Assembly (NCBI RefSeq): GCF_004307995.1 | Contig: NZ_SIRE01000045.1 | Location: 1 to 49,951 of the forward strand | Reading direction: 5' to 3' | Length of the DNA: 49,951 nucleotides | Source: Paenibacillus thalictri | Lineage (GTDB): Bacteria > Bacillota > Bacilli > Paenibacillales > NBRC-103111 | Shown here: one piece after another, positions 33,897 to 41,774 of the stretch | Position numbering within the stretch: position 1 is the stretch's first letter | Layout of the letters: each line of letters starts with the position of its first letter | Translations under genes and position numbers: made by a program | Notes under the pieces: model-generated | What the model saw: only the letters and a program-made list of their open reading frames with translations | Told to the model about the DNA's origin: nothing | Database searches by the model: none

Positions 33897-34559
33897 ATGG
33901 CGTTATTTGCAACCATAGCAGAGTTTCTGCCGAGTCTGTTGAAGGGAGCTCTTGTGACACTGGAAATTACCGTTCTCTCCGTCATTTTGGCTGCGGCTGT
34001 TGCTTTTATAGCTGGACTGCTGCGGTTGTCCCGCTTTCGAATTATTCGTGCTCTGGTGATCGTCTATGTCGAAGTTTTTAGAGGCACTTCGCTTTTGGTA
34101 CAGCTTTTCTGGCTGTACTTTGCATTACCGATGCTGTTGAATATACAAATTCCGGCCATGACGGCAGCGATGCTGGCGCTCGGCTTGAATTACGGGGCAT
34201 ACGGATCAGAAGTCGTACGAAGTTCGATTCTCGCCGTACCTGCGGGGCAATACGAAGCGGCTGCCGCATTAAATATGAGCCCGGGCTTACGGATGAGGCG
34301 CATTATACTTCCTCAGGCGCTTGTACGGATGCTTCCTTCCTTCGGCAACCTGCAGATTGAGCTGCTAAAGGGTACCTCACTCGTCTATTTAATTACGCTT
34401 ATGGATTTAACGTATCAGGGGATGGTGTTGCGTACCTTCGACAGCTCCAAAACACCGGAAATCTTCATTCTGCTGCTGATTCTATACTTTATCATGTCGT
34501 ATGCGTTTACCTGCGCGATTCGTATTGCAGAGCGCAGAGCGGCTAGGGGGCGGGGTTAG
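33897..34559 (+). CDS. ABC transporter permease, EhuC-like
   Basis: A 220-residue HisM/GlnP-type permease of the polar amino acid family. N-terminal helix LLKGALVTLEITVLSVILAA. Conserved family block YVEVFRGTSLLVQLFWLYFA. EAA-like loop AAAALNMSPGLRMRRIILPQ. It starts 4 bp after the binding-protein stop. Forms the membrane channel together with the next gene. EhuC assignment rests on context. Confidence 0.85.
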   Translation: MALFATIAEFLPSLLKGALVTLEITVLSVILAAAVAFIAGLLRLSRFRIIRALVIVYVEVFRGTSLLVQLFWLYFALPMLLNIQIPAMTAAMLALGLNYGAYGSEVVRSSILAVPAGQYEAAAALNMSPGLRMRRIILPQALVRMLPSFGNLQIELLKGTSLVYLITLMDLTYQGMVLRTFDSSKTPEIFILLLILYFIMSYAFTCAIRIAERRAARGRG

Positions 34560-34562
34560 CGC

Positions 34563-35216
34563 ATGTGGAGTTGGGAGTATGCGATTCAAATTTTACCTGA
34601 GCTGGTTCGAGTGCTGCCTATTACGATTAGCGCTACGCTGCTCGGCTTTGTGACCGCATGCCTGCTGGGCTTGTTATTAGCGTTGACTGCAAGATCGAAA
34701 AGCAAGTTGTTGTCCCGCTCTACTAGAGGCTGGATTGAATTTATTCGCTCGACGCCATTGCTTGTGCAGTTGTTCGTGCTCTTTTACGCGCTGCCCCTCT
34801 ACGGCATTTCGCTCTCTCCTTTTGTTGCAGGCGTCATTGGGCTGGGAAACCATTACAGCACGTATTTGTCAGAGGTGTTTCGCTCCGGAATTGAGGCCGT
34901 TCCCCGAGGTCAATGGGAAGCTTCCAAAGCATTGAATTTTACTCCGAAGCATACGTGGATGAGCATCATTTTACCTCAAGCTTTAACTCCTGTTATTCCG
35001 GTTATGGGTAACTATTTGATCACATTGTTCAAGGAAACTCCGCTCTTATCCGCCATTACGATGGTAGAACTGCTTCAGACGGCGAAATCGATCGGCTCGG
35101 GCTCGTTCCGATACCTGGAAGCCTTCACGCTGGTTGGTCTATTGTTCCTGCTGCTCAGTTACCCGTCATCGCTGCTTATCCAAAGACTGGAGATTCACTT
35201 CCATAGAAACCGATAA
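34563..35216 (+). CDS. ABC transporter permease, EhuD-like
   Basis: A 217-residue HisM/GlnP-type permease. N-terminal helix LPITISATLLGFVTACLLGL. Family block IEFIRSTPLLVQLFVLFYAL. Cytoplasmic loop ASKALNFTPKHTWMSIILPQ. Adjacent to the EhuC-like permease with a 3-bp gap and GGGGGCGGGG ahead of the ATG. The two permeases are expected to form a heterodimer. Confidence 0.85.
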   Translation: MWSWEYAIQILPELVRVLPITISATLLGFVTACLLGLLLALTARSKSKLLSRSTRGWIEFIRSTPLLVQLFVLFYALPLYGISLSPFVAGVIGLGNHYSTYLSEVFRSGIEAVPRGQWEASKALNFTPKHTWMSIILPQALTPVIPVMGNYLITLFKETPLLSAITMVELLQTAKSIGSGSFRYLEAFTLVGLLFLLLSYPSSLLIQRLEIHFHRNR

Positions 35217-35229
35217 GGGGGACTGTCCT

Positions 35230-36105
35230 TTGAATATCACGGGGGATACCGGATTGCCTTTCGGACGAATGACACCGGAAGGAAAGCTTGGGCTGCAGCC
35301 TATCGTCAAATATCGCAACGTAAGTAAATCGTACGGTTCAACACAAGTATTAAACAACATTGATTTGGACATTTATCCCGGGGAAAAGGTAGCTGTCATC
35401 GGTCCTAGCGGATCAGGCAAAACGACTCTTGCCCGTATGTTAATGACACTTGAGCAGCCAACGAGCGGCACCATAGAGGTAAACGGGGAAATGCTGTGGC
35501 ACCAAGAATTCAAGGGCCGTCTGATCCCTGCCAAGGAGAAGCACTTACACAGAGTACGGAGCAATATCGGCATGGTATTTCAGCATTTTAACTTATTTCC
35601 TCATATGACAATACTGCGTAATGTAACCGAAGGGCTGATCCATGTGCAAGGCATGAGCCGCACGGAGGCAGAGGAGCGAGCCATTGAAATGCTCGATAAA
35701 GTCGGGCTCGCCGATAAAGTGAAGGAATATCCGTCCAAACTGTCCGGCGGGCAAAAGCAGCGTGTGGCGATTGCAAGGGCTGTGGTCATGCGTCCTAAGG
35801 TCATGTTGTTCGATGAAGCAACCTCTGCTTTGGACCCCGAGTTGGTCGGTGAAGTGCTGGCTGTCATTAAGGATTTAGCCGCTGAAGGAGATATGGCCAT
35901 GTTGCTGATCACACATGAGATGGATTTCGCAAGGGAGATCGCTGACCGGATTTTGTTTACTGATGGAGGCTCCATTATTGAACAGGGGACCCCGGAGCAA
36001 ATTTTTGAGAATCCACAGAGCCCGAGATTGCAATCATTTCTAAGCAGGTTTCGACAAAATTGGCTGATGGGAGGAATGGAACAAGTTTCATCCTCTGTTG
36101 AATAG
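35230..36105 (+). CDS. ABC transporter ATP-binding protein, EhuA-like
   Basis: Energy-coupling subunit of the EhuBCD-like importer, 291 residues from a TTG at 35230 (AAGGGGGAC 8 bp upstream). A longer frame opens at 35134 inside the permease gene and is unlikely to be used. Walker A GPSGSGKTT, Q-loop FQHFNLFPHMT, signature LSGGQKQRVAIARA, Walker B VMLFDEATSALD and the switch His in LLITHEMDFA are all present, with the typical C-terminal FLSRF. About 35 extra N-terminal residues precede the usual start of such ATPases. Confidence 0.9.
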   Translation: MNITGDTGLPFGRMTPEGKLGLQPIVKYRNVSKSYGSTQVLNNIDLDIYPGEKVAVIGPSGSGKTTLARMLMTLEQPTSGTIEVNGEMLWHQEFKGRLIPAKEKHLHRVRSNIGMVFQHFNLFPHMTILRNVTEGLIHVQGMSRTEAEERAIEMLDKVGLADKVKEYPSKLSGGQKQRVAIARAVVMRPKVMLFDEATSALDPELVGEVLAVIKDLAAEGDMAMLLITHEMDFAREIADRILFTDGGSIIEQGTPEQIFENPQSPRLQSFLSRFRQNWLMGGMEQVSSSVE

Positions 36106-36120
36106 ATAGGAGTGAACTCA

Positions 36121-36630
36121 ATGGCTTCAAGGTTATCCATAAGAAATACGAAGGCTGACGACGGCAAACGGATATGGAGGTTAGCCGTAGACAGCGGCCG
36201 TTTGGATGTTAATTCTTCGTATTGCTACATTATGCTGTGTGATTATTTTTCCGACACCTGCTTTGTTGCAGAGATTGACGGTGAAGCGGCAGGCTTCGTA
36301 ACCTCCTTTATCCATCCTTTAAATCCGGAGCTGCTGTTTGTATGGCAAATGGCCGTAGCTGAAGAGCATAGGGGTCAAGGGATTGCCGAGCTGCTTCTTC
36401 ATCATCTTATGGAGAGTGAGAGCTGTAAAAAGGTTCGTTATCTGGAAACGACGGTCTCACCTGGAAATTCCGCTTCTCGGCGTGTCTTGTCCAAGCTTTC
36501 AGAGCGTATCGGTACTTCCATGGTCATTTCGAAAGGATATACTTCGGCTTTGTTTCCGGAGGGTAAACACGAGGAAGAACCCCTCATCCGCTTAGGTCCA
36601 TTGCAAAAGACATCCATCCCAACTAGTTAG
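36121..36630 (+). CDS. ectA: L-2,4-diaminobutyrate N-acetyltransferase EctA
   Basis: Second step of ectoine synthesis: acetylates 2,4-diaminobutyrate to N-gamma-acetyl-diaminobutyrate. A 169-residue GNAT protein. Characteristic EctA blocks are DSGRLDVNSSYCYIMLCDYF, VAEIDGEAAGFVTSFI and the acetyl-CoA-binding VAEEHRGQGIAELLL. The ATG at 36121 follows AGGAGTG. It lies between the transporter ATPase and ectB in the same direction with short gaps, so it belongs to one operon for uptake and synthesis. Confidence 0.95.
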   Translation: MASRLSIRNTKADDGKRIWRLAVDSGRLDVNSSYCYIMLCDYFSDTCFVAEIDGEAAGFVTSFIHPLNPELLFVWQMAVAEEHRGQGIAELLLHHLMESESCKKVRYLETTVSPGNSASRRVLSKLSERIGTSMVISKGYTSALFPEGKHEEEPLIRLGPLQKTSIPTS

Positions 36631-36643
36631 AAGGAGGCAACAA

Positions 36644-37939
36644 ATGAAAACGTTACAAAAAGAAAAGCCATCTCTGCACGTCTTTGACACCCTTGAATCG
36701 GAGGTGCGCAGCTATTGCCGTTCGTTTCCAACCGTATTTACAAAAGCCAAAGGTTATACATTATGGGATGCAGCCGGAGAAGAATATATCGATTTTTTTG
36801 CAGGAGCCGGGGCGCTTAATTATGGGCACAACAACCCGGTATTGAAGCAAAAGCTGCTGCAATACATTCAAGAAGACGGGGTGACCCATAGTCTGGATAT
36901 GGCTACGGAAGCCAAGCAACAGTTTTTGGAACGGTTTCGCCAAGTGATCCTTGAGCCAAGAGGGCTTTCTTATAAAGTTCAGTTTCCAGGTCCCACGGGC
37001 GCCAATTCGGTTGAAAGCGCCTTGAAGTTGGCGCGTAAGGTTACGGAGCGTTCTACGGTGATAGGATTTACTAATGCATTCCATGGCATGACGCTTGGGG
37101 CGCTCTCGGTTACCGGGAATAAGTTCAAGCGAAGCGGGGCCGGTGTACCGCTGCATCACAGCGTATCCATGCCTTACGACGGGTATTTGGGTGAAAATTT
37201 TCATACGATAGATTATATGGAAAATTATATTCAAGACACTGGCAGTGGAATTTCCCTTCCCGCCGCCATTATCGTTGAAACTATTCAAGGAGAGGGAGGC
37301 ATCAATGTAGCTGGAGCCGAATGGCTGCGCCGTCTGGAAAAGCTATGCAAGGAACACCAAATCGTGCTCATTGTGGACGATGTCCAAATGGGCTGCGGAA
37401 GAACCGGTACTTTCTTCAGTTTCGAGGCTTCGGGGATTACGCCTGATATTGTATGCTTATCCAAATCAATAGGAGGTTATGGCCTGCCCATGGCCTTGAC
37501 ATTGATCCGGCCTGAACTGGATATATGGGAGCCGGGTGAGCATAACGGGACCTTTCGGGGAAATAATCTGGCATTTATCACAGCATCCGAGGCATTGCGT
37601 TATTGGGAGAACAACGATTTTTCCAAAGAAATCATAGATAAGGGAGAGCTATTAAACCTTCGACTCTGCAGCATGGTTTCTTCTTTTCCTCAACTGAAGG
37701 GTCAGGTAAGAGGTAGAGGCCTGATGCAAGGAATCGCATTTGAGACAAACGGTGTGGCTGAATCTTTATGCGAGCTTGCCTTCTCCAAAGGATTAATTAT
37801 GGAAACCTCGGGTACGGACAGTGAAGTGGCCAAGATCATGCCGCCATTAATCATTGACCAAACAGGTCTTAATCGCGGCCTCGACATTTTGGAGCAGTGC
37901 ATGAAGGAATTGGCGGCAAGGCATTATGCCCTTGCATAA
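36644..37939 (+). CDS. ectB: Diaminobutyrate-2-oxoglutarate transaminase EctB
   Basis: First step of ectoine synthesis: converts aspartate semialdehyde with glutamate to 2,4-diaminobutyrate. A 431-residue class III PLP aminotransferase. FAGAGALNYGHNNP (53-66), phosphate-binding FPGPTGANSVESALKLARKV, VDDVQMGCGRTG (244-255) with the PLP-pyridine Asp, and the Schiff-base lysine K274 in CLSKSIGGYGLP. Full length. Start ATG at 36644 with AAGGAGG in front. Encoded directly between ectA and ectC. Confidence 0.96.
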   Translation: MKTLQKEKPSLHVFDTLESEVRSYCRSFPTVFTKAKGYTLWDAAGEEYIDFFAGAGALNYGHNNPVLKQKLLQYIQEDGVTHSLDMATEAKQQFLERFRQVILEPRGLSYKVQFPGPTGANSVESALKLARKVTERSTVIGFTNAFHGMTLGALSVTGNKFKRSGAGVPLHHSVSMPYDGYLGENFHTIDYMENYIQDTGSGISLPAAIIVETIQGEGGINVAGAEWLRRLEKLCKEHQIVLIVDDVQMGCGRTGTFFSFEASGITPDIVCLSKSIGGYGLPMALTLIRPELDIWEPGEHNGTFRGNNLAFITASEALRYWENNDFSKEIIDKGELLNLRLCSMVSSFPQLKGQVRGRGLMQGIAFETNGVAESLCELAFSKGLIMETSGTDSEVAKIMPPLIIDQTGLNRGLDILEQCMKELAARHYALA

Positions 37940-37968
37940 GATTTGAAATTTCCGAGGAGGCATGGAGT

Positions 37969-38349
37969 ATGATTGTTAGAAATATCAATGACTTTACAGG
38001 GACAAAATTCGATGTGGACACAGAAACCTGGTCAAGTAAACGATTGTTGGTTAAGGCGGATAATGTGGGCTTCTCGCTTCACGATACCATCATTAAAGCC
38101 GGCACGGAAACGGAAATATGGTATAAAAATCATGTTGAGGCTGTTTACTGTATCGAAGGCGAAGGTGAAATCGAAGTGCTGGCTACCGGTACGATCTATC
38201 CTATTCAGCCGGGAACACTGTATGTGCTGAATGGACACGAGAAGCATCTGCTGCGCGGGAAAAGCCAGATGCGTATGATCTGTGTATTTAATCCGCCTAC
38301 CACAGGTCAGGAAGTGCACGATGCCGAAGGAACCTATCCTTTAAACTAA
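37969..38349 (+). CDS. ectC: L-ectoine synthase EctC
   Basis: Third step: cyclises N-gamma-acetyl-diaminobutyrate to ectoine. A 126-residue cupin. The metal ligands known from EctC structures are all in place: E57 (KNHVEAVY), Y85 (GTLYVL) and H93 (HEKHLLRG). Start MIVRNINDFTGT is family-typical; the ATG at 37969 follows GAGGAGG. Length is within the usual 125-135 residues. Cytosolic. Confidence 0.96.
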   Translation: MIVRNINDFTGTKFDVDTETWSSKRLLVKADNVGFSLHDTIIKAGTETEIWYKNHVEAVYCIEGEGEIEVLATGTIYPIQPGTLYVLNGHEKHLLRGKSQMRMICVFNPPTTGQEVHDAEGTYPLN

Positions 38350-38377
38350 ACTATAATAGTGAGGAGTTGCCATTCCG

Positions 38378-39289
38378 ATGACCATGAAAGAGCAAAGTAC
38401 ACTGAAACCTGTGTCTAATGCAGCTGACGTCTATCCTTCGAGAGTGTATCCGGAGCCAAAGCTGATATCCCGGACAGACCCCGTAGTATACAATCACTCG
38501 ATAGAGCAACCGGTGATCAATGAGGATCAGTTGGCCTTCTATGAGGAGAACGGATATTTATTCCTGGAGGAATTTTTTGACGAATCACAGGTGCAATTGT
38601 GGAAGGAGGAGCTCGCAAGGCTCTGGGAGCAGAATAAACACGAAAAGAAGCCTGAAGTGATTCGTGAGCCTGGAGGCGATGAAATCCGTTCTATATTTGC
38701 CGTGCACCGCGACGATGAGGTGTTTAAGCAAATGGCGCAGCATCCGAGCATGCAGGCTATCATCAAGCAAATTTTGGGAAGTGACGTATATGTCCATCAA
38801 TCCAGAATTAATTTCAAACAAGGCTTTACGGGGAAAGAATTTTATTGGCATTCGGATTTTGAAACGTGGCATGTGGAGGATGGGATGCCAAGAATGAGAG
38901 CACTGAGCTGCTCTATTGCCTTGGAAGATAATCATGCAAATAACGGACCCCTGATGGTCGTGCCGGGGTCGCATCAAATCTTCGTCTCCTGCGTAGGCCA
39001 GACACCGGAGAATAACTACAAATCGTCGCTCAGAAAGCAAGAATACGGGGTTCCCGATCAGGAGAGCCTGAAGTATTTGGTGCGGCAGGGAGGGATTGTT
39101 GCACCTGTTGGGAAAGCCGGCTCTGTGCTGCTATTTGATTGCAATTTGATGCATGGATCCAACAGTAATATTTCGCCTGATCCTAGAAGTAACGTATTTA
39201 TCGTGTATAATAGTGTGCACAACAAGCTGGGTGAACCTTGTTCCGGGCAAAAGCCACGTCCGGACTTTATAGCATCAAGAGAAGCATAA
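38378..39289 (+). CDS. ectD: Ectoine 5-hydroxylase EctD
   Basis: Fe(II)/2-oxoglutarate dioxygenase converting ectoine to 5-hydroxyectoine. 303 residues. The diagnostic EctD stretch WHSDFETWHVEDGMPRMR contains iron ligands H158 and D160; the third ligand H259 is in LMHGSNSN, and R270 is placed to bind 2-oxoglutarate. Start ATG at 38378 with GAGGAG ahead; the ATG at 38384 is also possible. Last gene of the ehu-ect operon, so the organism should make hydroxyectoine as well as ectoine. Confidence 0.96.
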   Translation: MTMKEQSTLKPVSNAADVYPSRVYPEPKLISRTDPVVYNHSIEQPVINEDQLAFYEENGYLFLEEFFDESQVQLWKEELARLWEQNKHEKKPEVIREPGGDEIRSIFAVHRDDEVFKQMAQHPSMQAIIKQILGSDVYVHQSRINFKQGFTGKEFYWHSDFETWHVEDGMPRMRALSCSIALEDNHANNGPLMVVPGSHQIFVSCVGQTPENNYKSSLRKQEYGVPDQESLKYLVRQGGIVAPVGKAGSVLLFDCNLMHGSNSNISPDPRSNVFIVYNSVHNKLGEPCSGQKPRPDFIASREA

Positions 39290-39306
39290 ACTGTAGACAA
39301 TCGAAA

Positions 39307-39337
39307 AAAAGCAGGGCCCCAAGGGAGGTCCTGCTTA
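39307..39337. terminator. Hairpin after ectD, probable terminator
   Basis: AAGCAGGGCC (39309-39318) and GGTCCTGCTT (39328-39337) form a 10-bp stem with one G-T pair. There is a run of A before it and no T run after it on the + strand, so on the minus strand it would be a classical terminator; on the + strand it is weaker. It lies 20 bp after ectD. Confidence 0.55.
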
Positions 39338-39375
39338 TCGCCGTCAATGTAGGGAAAGCCGGCATTAAAGCAACT

Positions 39376-39598
39376 TGATCGCTGAGTTCTGCATTTTGTT
39401 AGAGCAGGAGCGGGGGAACCAACATCAGCTGCATGAAACTTATGCTCTGTGGGGTGAATCCCGGCATATGCCGGGTAGGGCGATTCTCACGTCCGAATCC
39501 GACAGCTAACTTCGTAAGCGTACTATTTGGAGAGGCAGAACAGGGTGGTCAGAGAATTTAAATATGGCTTCGACTACGCGTGCTGCCTCCAAAGGAGG
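39376..39598 (+). ncRNA. c-di-AMP riboswitch (ydaO/yuaA class) with apparent translational switch
   Basis: The conserved blocks of the class appear in order: TGATCGCTGAG (39376-39386), GCGGGGGAACC (39410-39420), TGGGGTGAATCC (39451-39462), GTAGGGCGATTC (39475-39486), TCCGAATCCGACAGCTAACT (39492-39511) and CGTAAGCGT (39513-39521). Downstream, CCTCC (39586-39590) pairs with the Shine-Dalgarno GGAGG (39594-39598) over a three-base loop. TTTGGAGAGGCAG (39526-39538) could instead pair with CTGCCTCCAAA (39583-39593), freeing GGAGG. This looks like ligand control of translation of the gene at 39607. c-di-AMP riboswitches normally switch expression off; the platform reading is mine. Confidence 0.88.
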
Positions 39599-39606
39599 AG
39601 AACACA

Positions 39607-40029
39607 TTGAGTAGTTTTCGCATGCAAACCGAATCCAGCGCGACAGAGTATATTATAGTCTCCGCTCCAAACCGTGCGGGCAAAGAATTTCTCAGTTTGC
39701 TTAGGGAAAAGGGTGAGAATTTTTTGGCAATTACTAACAATAAATATGGAAAAAAACGATTGGAGGCCATGGGGGTGGATCAGATTCTCATGGTGAATAC
39801 AGAGGATGATAGAACATGGGGCGCTCCCGATATCCGGGTCGGTGAGGTGTATTTATTTGAACTTAGCTTCAATCTGTGCTGCCGCTACATACAAATCTGT
39901 AAAAAGTGGAACCCGCGTTCCATTCATGTCATTACTAAAAGAGGAAACACGAGGGTCGCTTACAGAGGTCTTGGGGCGAATCAACTTACTTATATAAATA
40001 ATAACGAAGTGGAATTTTTATTGACGTAG
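39607..40029 (+). CDS. Rossmann-like protein under c-di-AMP riboswitch control
   Basis: A 140-residue protein from a TTG at 39607 with AAAGGAGGA at 39591-39599. The pattern beta-strand YIIVSAPNRAGKEFLSLLRE, then LAITNNKYGKKRLEAMG and DQILMVNTEDD, is like the first half of a Rossmann fold (TrkA-N/NmrA type), though the Gly motif is not canonical. The second half has a Cys pair (NLCCRYI) and ends NNNEVEFLL. I cannot assign a function. Regulation by a c-di-AMP riboswitch, whose targets are mostly osmolyte and potassium transporters, and its place after the ectoine operon suggest a role in osmotic adaptation. No transmembrane helix is visible. Confidence 0.7.
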   Translation: MSSFRMQTESSATEYIIVSAPNRAGKEFLSLLREKGENFLAITNNKYGKKRLEAMGVDQILMVNTEDDRTWGAPDIRVGEVYLFELSFNLCCRYIQICKKWNPRSIHVITKRGNTRVAYRGLGANQLTYINNNEVEFLLT

Positions 40030-40041
40030 CGCTCTATTTTA

Positions 40042-40239
40042 GTGGAGATCACACATAGCCTGGTTGCCCGGCACTTCGCGAATCAACAAACCGTGCTTCA
40101 GGCGGCGTTGACGAAGGATAAATCACTGGCCTTTCAAGCGTCTATTCAAGATCCGTTAGTTACGCTGGATGTTAAGGGTGCGCAAAGCTTATTTCAACAG
40201 ATGCTGCAAAATACCAAGGCCTATTTACCTGGCTGATTG
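40042..40239 (+). pseudogene. C-terminal remnant of a GH4-family glycosidase
   Basis: The 65 codons (VARHFANQQTVLQAALTKDK, IQDPLVTLDVKGAQSLFQQM, LQNTKAYLPG) match the C-terminal helix region of NAD- and metal-dependent family 4 glycosidases (alpha-galactosidase MelA / alpha-glucosidase type). Those enzymes have about 430-450 residues, and the Rossmann and catalytic parts are absent here. No Shine-Dalgarno site is evident at the GTG at 40042. A strong terminator follows at once, probably the original one of the lost gene. Confidence 0.72.
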
Positions 40240-40252
40240 ATTTAGGAAAATC

Positions 40253-40297
40253 AAACGTCTTTGTTCCGGGCTGTGAACCGGGGCAAAGACGTTTTTT
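40253..40297 (+). terminator. Strong Rho-independent terminator
   Basis: AACGTCTTTG (40254-40263) pairs perfectly with CAAAGACGTT (40284-40293), with an inner CCGG/CCGG pair (40266-40269 / 40278-40281), followed by T residues to 40296. One of the best terminators in the window. Confidence 0.92.
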
Positions 40298-40370
40298 GTA
40301 AAAGAGCTTCAACCTTGAAGAAACTAGCGATTTTATGCCGCAGATGGGGCCGATGGCAGGCTAGACCATT

Positions 40371-40716
40371 ATGGCGCAGTTCGAACCGAGCAATCCGCAG
40401 CATCCAGAACAAAATCCTACCGATTGGCTCGAATACCGTAAGTACGTTGCCAGCATACCGGGACTGAAGCTCGTTGTTGTCGAGGATCCGGACAAGCCCA
40501 AGTACAATAGGCGCCTTCTGGGGTGAAGTCAATGGTAATATGCACCGTCTGACTGTATAGATCTCACTTGGTCCATACGGAGATGAGCTGAATCAAGATC
40601 TCGTATGTTATACTGATGATAACATAGAGGAAATGTTCATGTCAGAGGGACATTACCAGCCGTTCATTCAAGTTGTTTTTGACGCGAATCTGGAGCTGGG
40701 TCAAAGAAGGATATGA
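40371..40716 (+). pseudogene. Unrecognised broken gene
   Basis: The ATG at 40371 opens a 51-codon frame (MAQFEPSNPQHPEQNPTDWL, YRKYVASIPGLKLVVVEDPD) that stops at 40524. Protein-like sequence continues one frame over from about 40513 (AFWGEVNGNMHRLTV), is interrupted by a TAG, and goes on as SLGPYGDELNQDLVCYTDDN and EEMFMSEGHYQPFIQVVFDA to a TGA at 40714-40716. So a small gene of roughly 110 residues carries a frameshift and a nonsense mutation. I do not recognise the family. It lies just upstream of two other small hypothetical genes. Confidence 0.45.
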
Positions 40717-40814
40717 TTCAGAACATTTCTCATACGAAGAAGTAAATCAGTAGTTTATTCGACAGAAGGACAAGCTGATTTTCACTGATTAAGAAACCGG
40801 AGGATATAAAGCCC

Positions 40815-41351
40815 GTGAAGCTAACAAAGTCCGCTCTGAATAAGCATCTGAAGCAGCTAAGCAATGACCGGCTCATCGATTTGGTCAAGGCTTGTTATGG
40901 AGCCAGTAAAGATATGGAGAAGTTTCTTGCCGTAAGAATACTGGGCGCTGAGGCGGTAGAGTCCCTCTATCAAGAGTACCGCAAGAAGGTTGAAAATGAA
41001 TTTTTCCCTGAACGGGGTTTCGGCAAGCTTAGGCTGAAGGAAGCGAGAAATGCGATCTCGGAATTCGAGAGATTGACCGGGAACGTCAAGTACAGTCTGG
41101 AATTGAAGCTGATCTACGTCGAAAATGGAGTTGATTTCACCTTAAGTTACGGGGATATAGATGGGCGCTTTTACTACAGCATGGCTTCCATGTATGCTAA
41201 TATCATTGATCAAGTGAATGAAGATGAATTGGGCGAATTGTTCGACGAATTCAAAGAACGTTTGGAAGCGATCGTTTCCAAAACAGAAGGTATCGGTTGG
41301 GGTTTTTATGACAATTTGGCTGAACTGCATAGTCAGTTACGATGGCTTTAG
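40815..41351 (+). CDS. Hypothetical protein resembling DUF6155
   Basis: A 178-residue, mainly alpha-helical, charged cytosolic protein. Starts at a GTG at 40815 with GGAGG at 40799-40803. It begins with a short helical repeat-like part (LNKHLKQLSNDRLIDLVKAC), contains FFPERGFGKLRLKEARNAIS and ends in a C-terminal region with GWGFYDNLAELHSQLRWL. This pattern is like DUF6155 proteins, which have no known function; the family assignment is from memory. Immediately followed by the small gene at 41352-41364. Confidence 0.65.
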   Translation: MKLTKSALNKHLKQLSNDRLIDLVKACYGASKDMEKFLAVRILGAEAVESLYQEYRKKVENEFFPERGFGKLRLKEARNAISEFERLTGNVKYSLELKLIYVENGVDFTLSYGDIDGRFYYSMASMYANIIDQVNEDELGELFDEFKERLEAIVSKTEGIGWGFYDNLAELHSQLRWL

Positions 41352-41363
41352 GTGGTGAGTTTT

Positions 41364-41579
41364 ATGCCCGCCAGGAAGAAAAATAAACGGGTCGATCAGA
41401 ATACGGATCATACGAGGCTGCTTGAACAAGACGAGAATTTCTATTTTATCGCCGGATACACGGATGGCGGTTTCCCTTATGGTATCACATGGGAGGAATA
41501 TGAGGCGGAACAACGCCGCGAGTCGACAAAAGTAAACGTAACTGGAGATGATCACTTAAAAGAGTTTGAAATTGACTAA
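41364..41579 (+). CDS. Small hypothetical protein
   Basis: A 71-residue acidic protein from the ATG at 41364 (GGTGGTGAG just ahead; a GTG at 41352 would add four residues). Lys/Arg-rich N-terminus (MPARKKNKRV) and a conserved-looking core FYFIAGYTDGGFPYGITWEE, a pattern I have seen in small Firmicutes proteins of unknown function. It follows the DUF6155-like gene by 12 bp and ends in front of a terminator, so the two form an operon. Confidence 0.65.
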   Translation: MPARKKNKRVDQNTDHTRLLEQDENFYFIAGYTDGGFPYGITWEEYEAEQRRESTKVNVTGDDHLKEFEID

Positions 41580-41622
41580 GCAGCAGTTTCAAGAGATCGT
41601 GGAATAGCACAAGTTGATAAAT

Positions 41623-41659
41623 AAAGCTTAAGGAGCATATCCTCCTTAGGCTTTATTTT
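41623..41659 (+). terminator. Rho-independent terminator
   Basis: AAAGCTTAAGGAG (41623-41635) pairs with CTCCTTAGGCTTT (41642-41654), 13 bp with one G-T pair, followed by ATTTTTG. Closes the two-gene unit 40815-41579. Confidence 0.88.
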
Positions 41660-41774
41660 TGTGCGTCCGGCATGGGCAATAACATGTATATAGCCTTGTA
41701 CAATAAAACCGTCGTTTTGGTACAGATAGAACAAAAGAAAGGCACAAGCCGCCGGTCGGTGATGCTTGCTTTCT

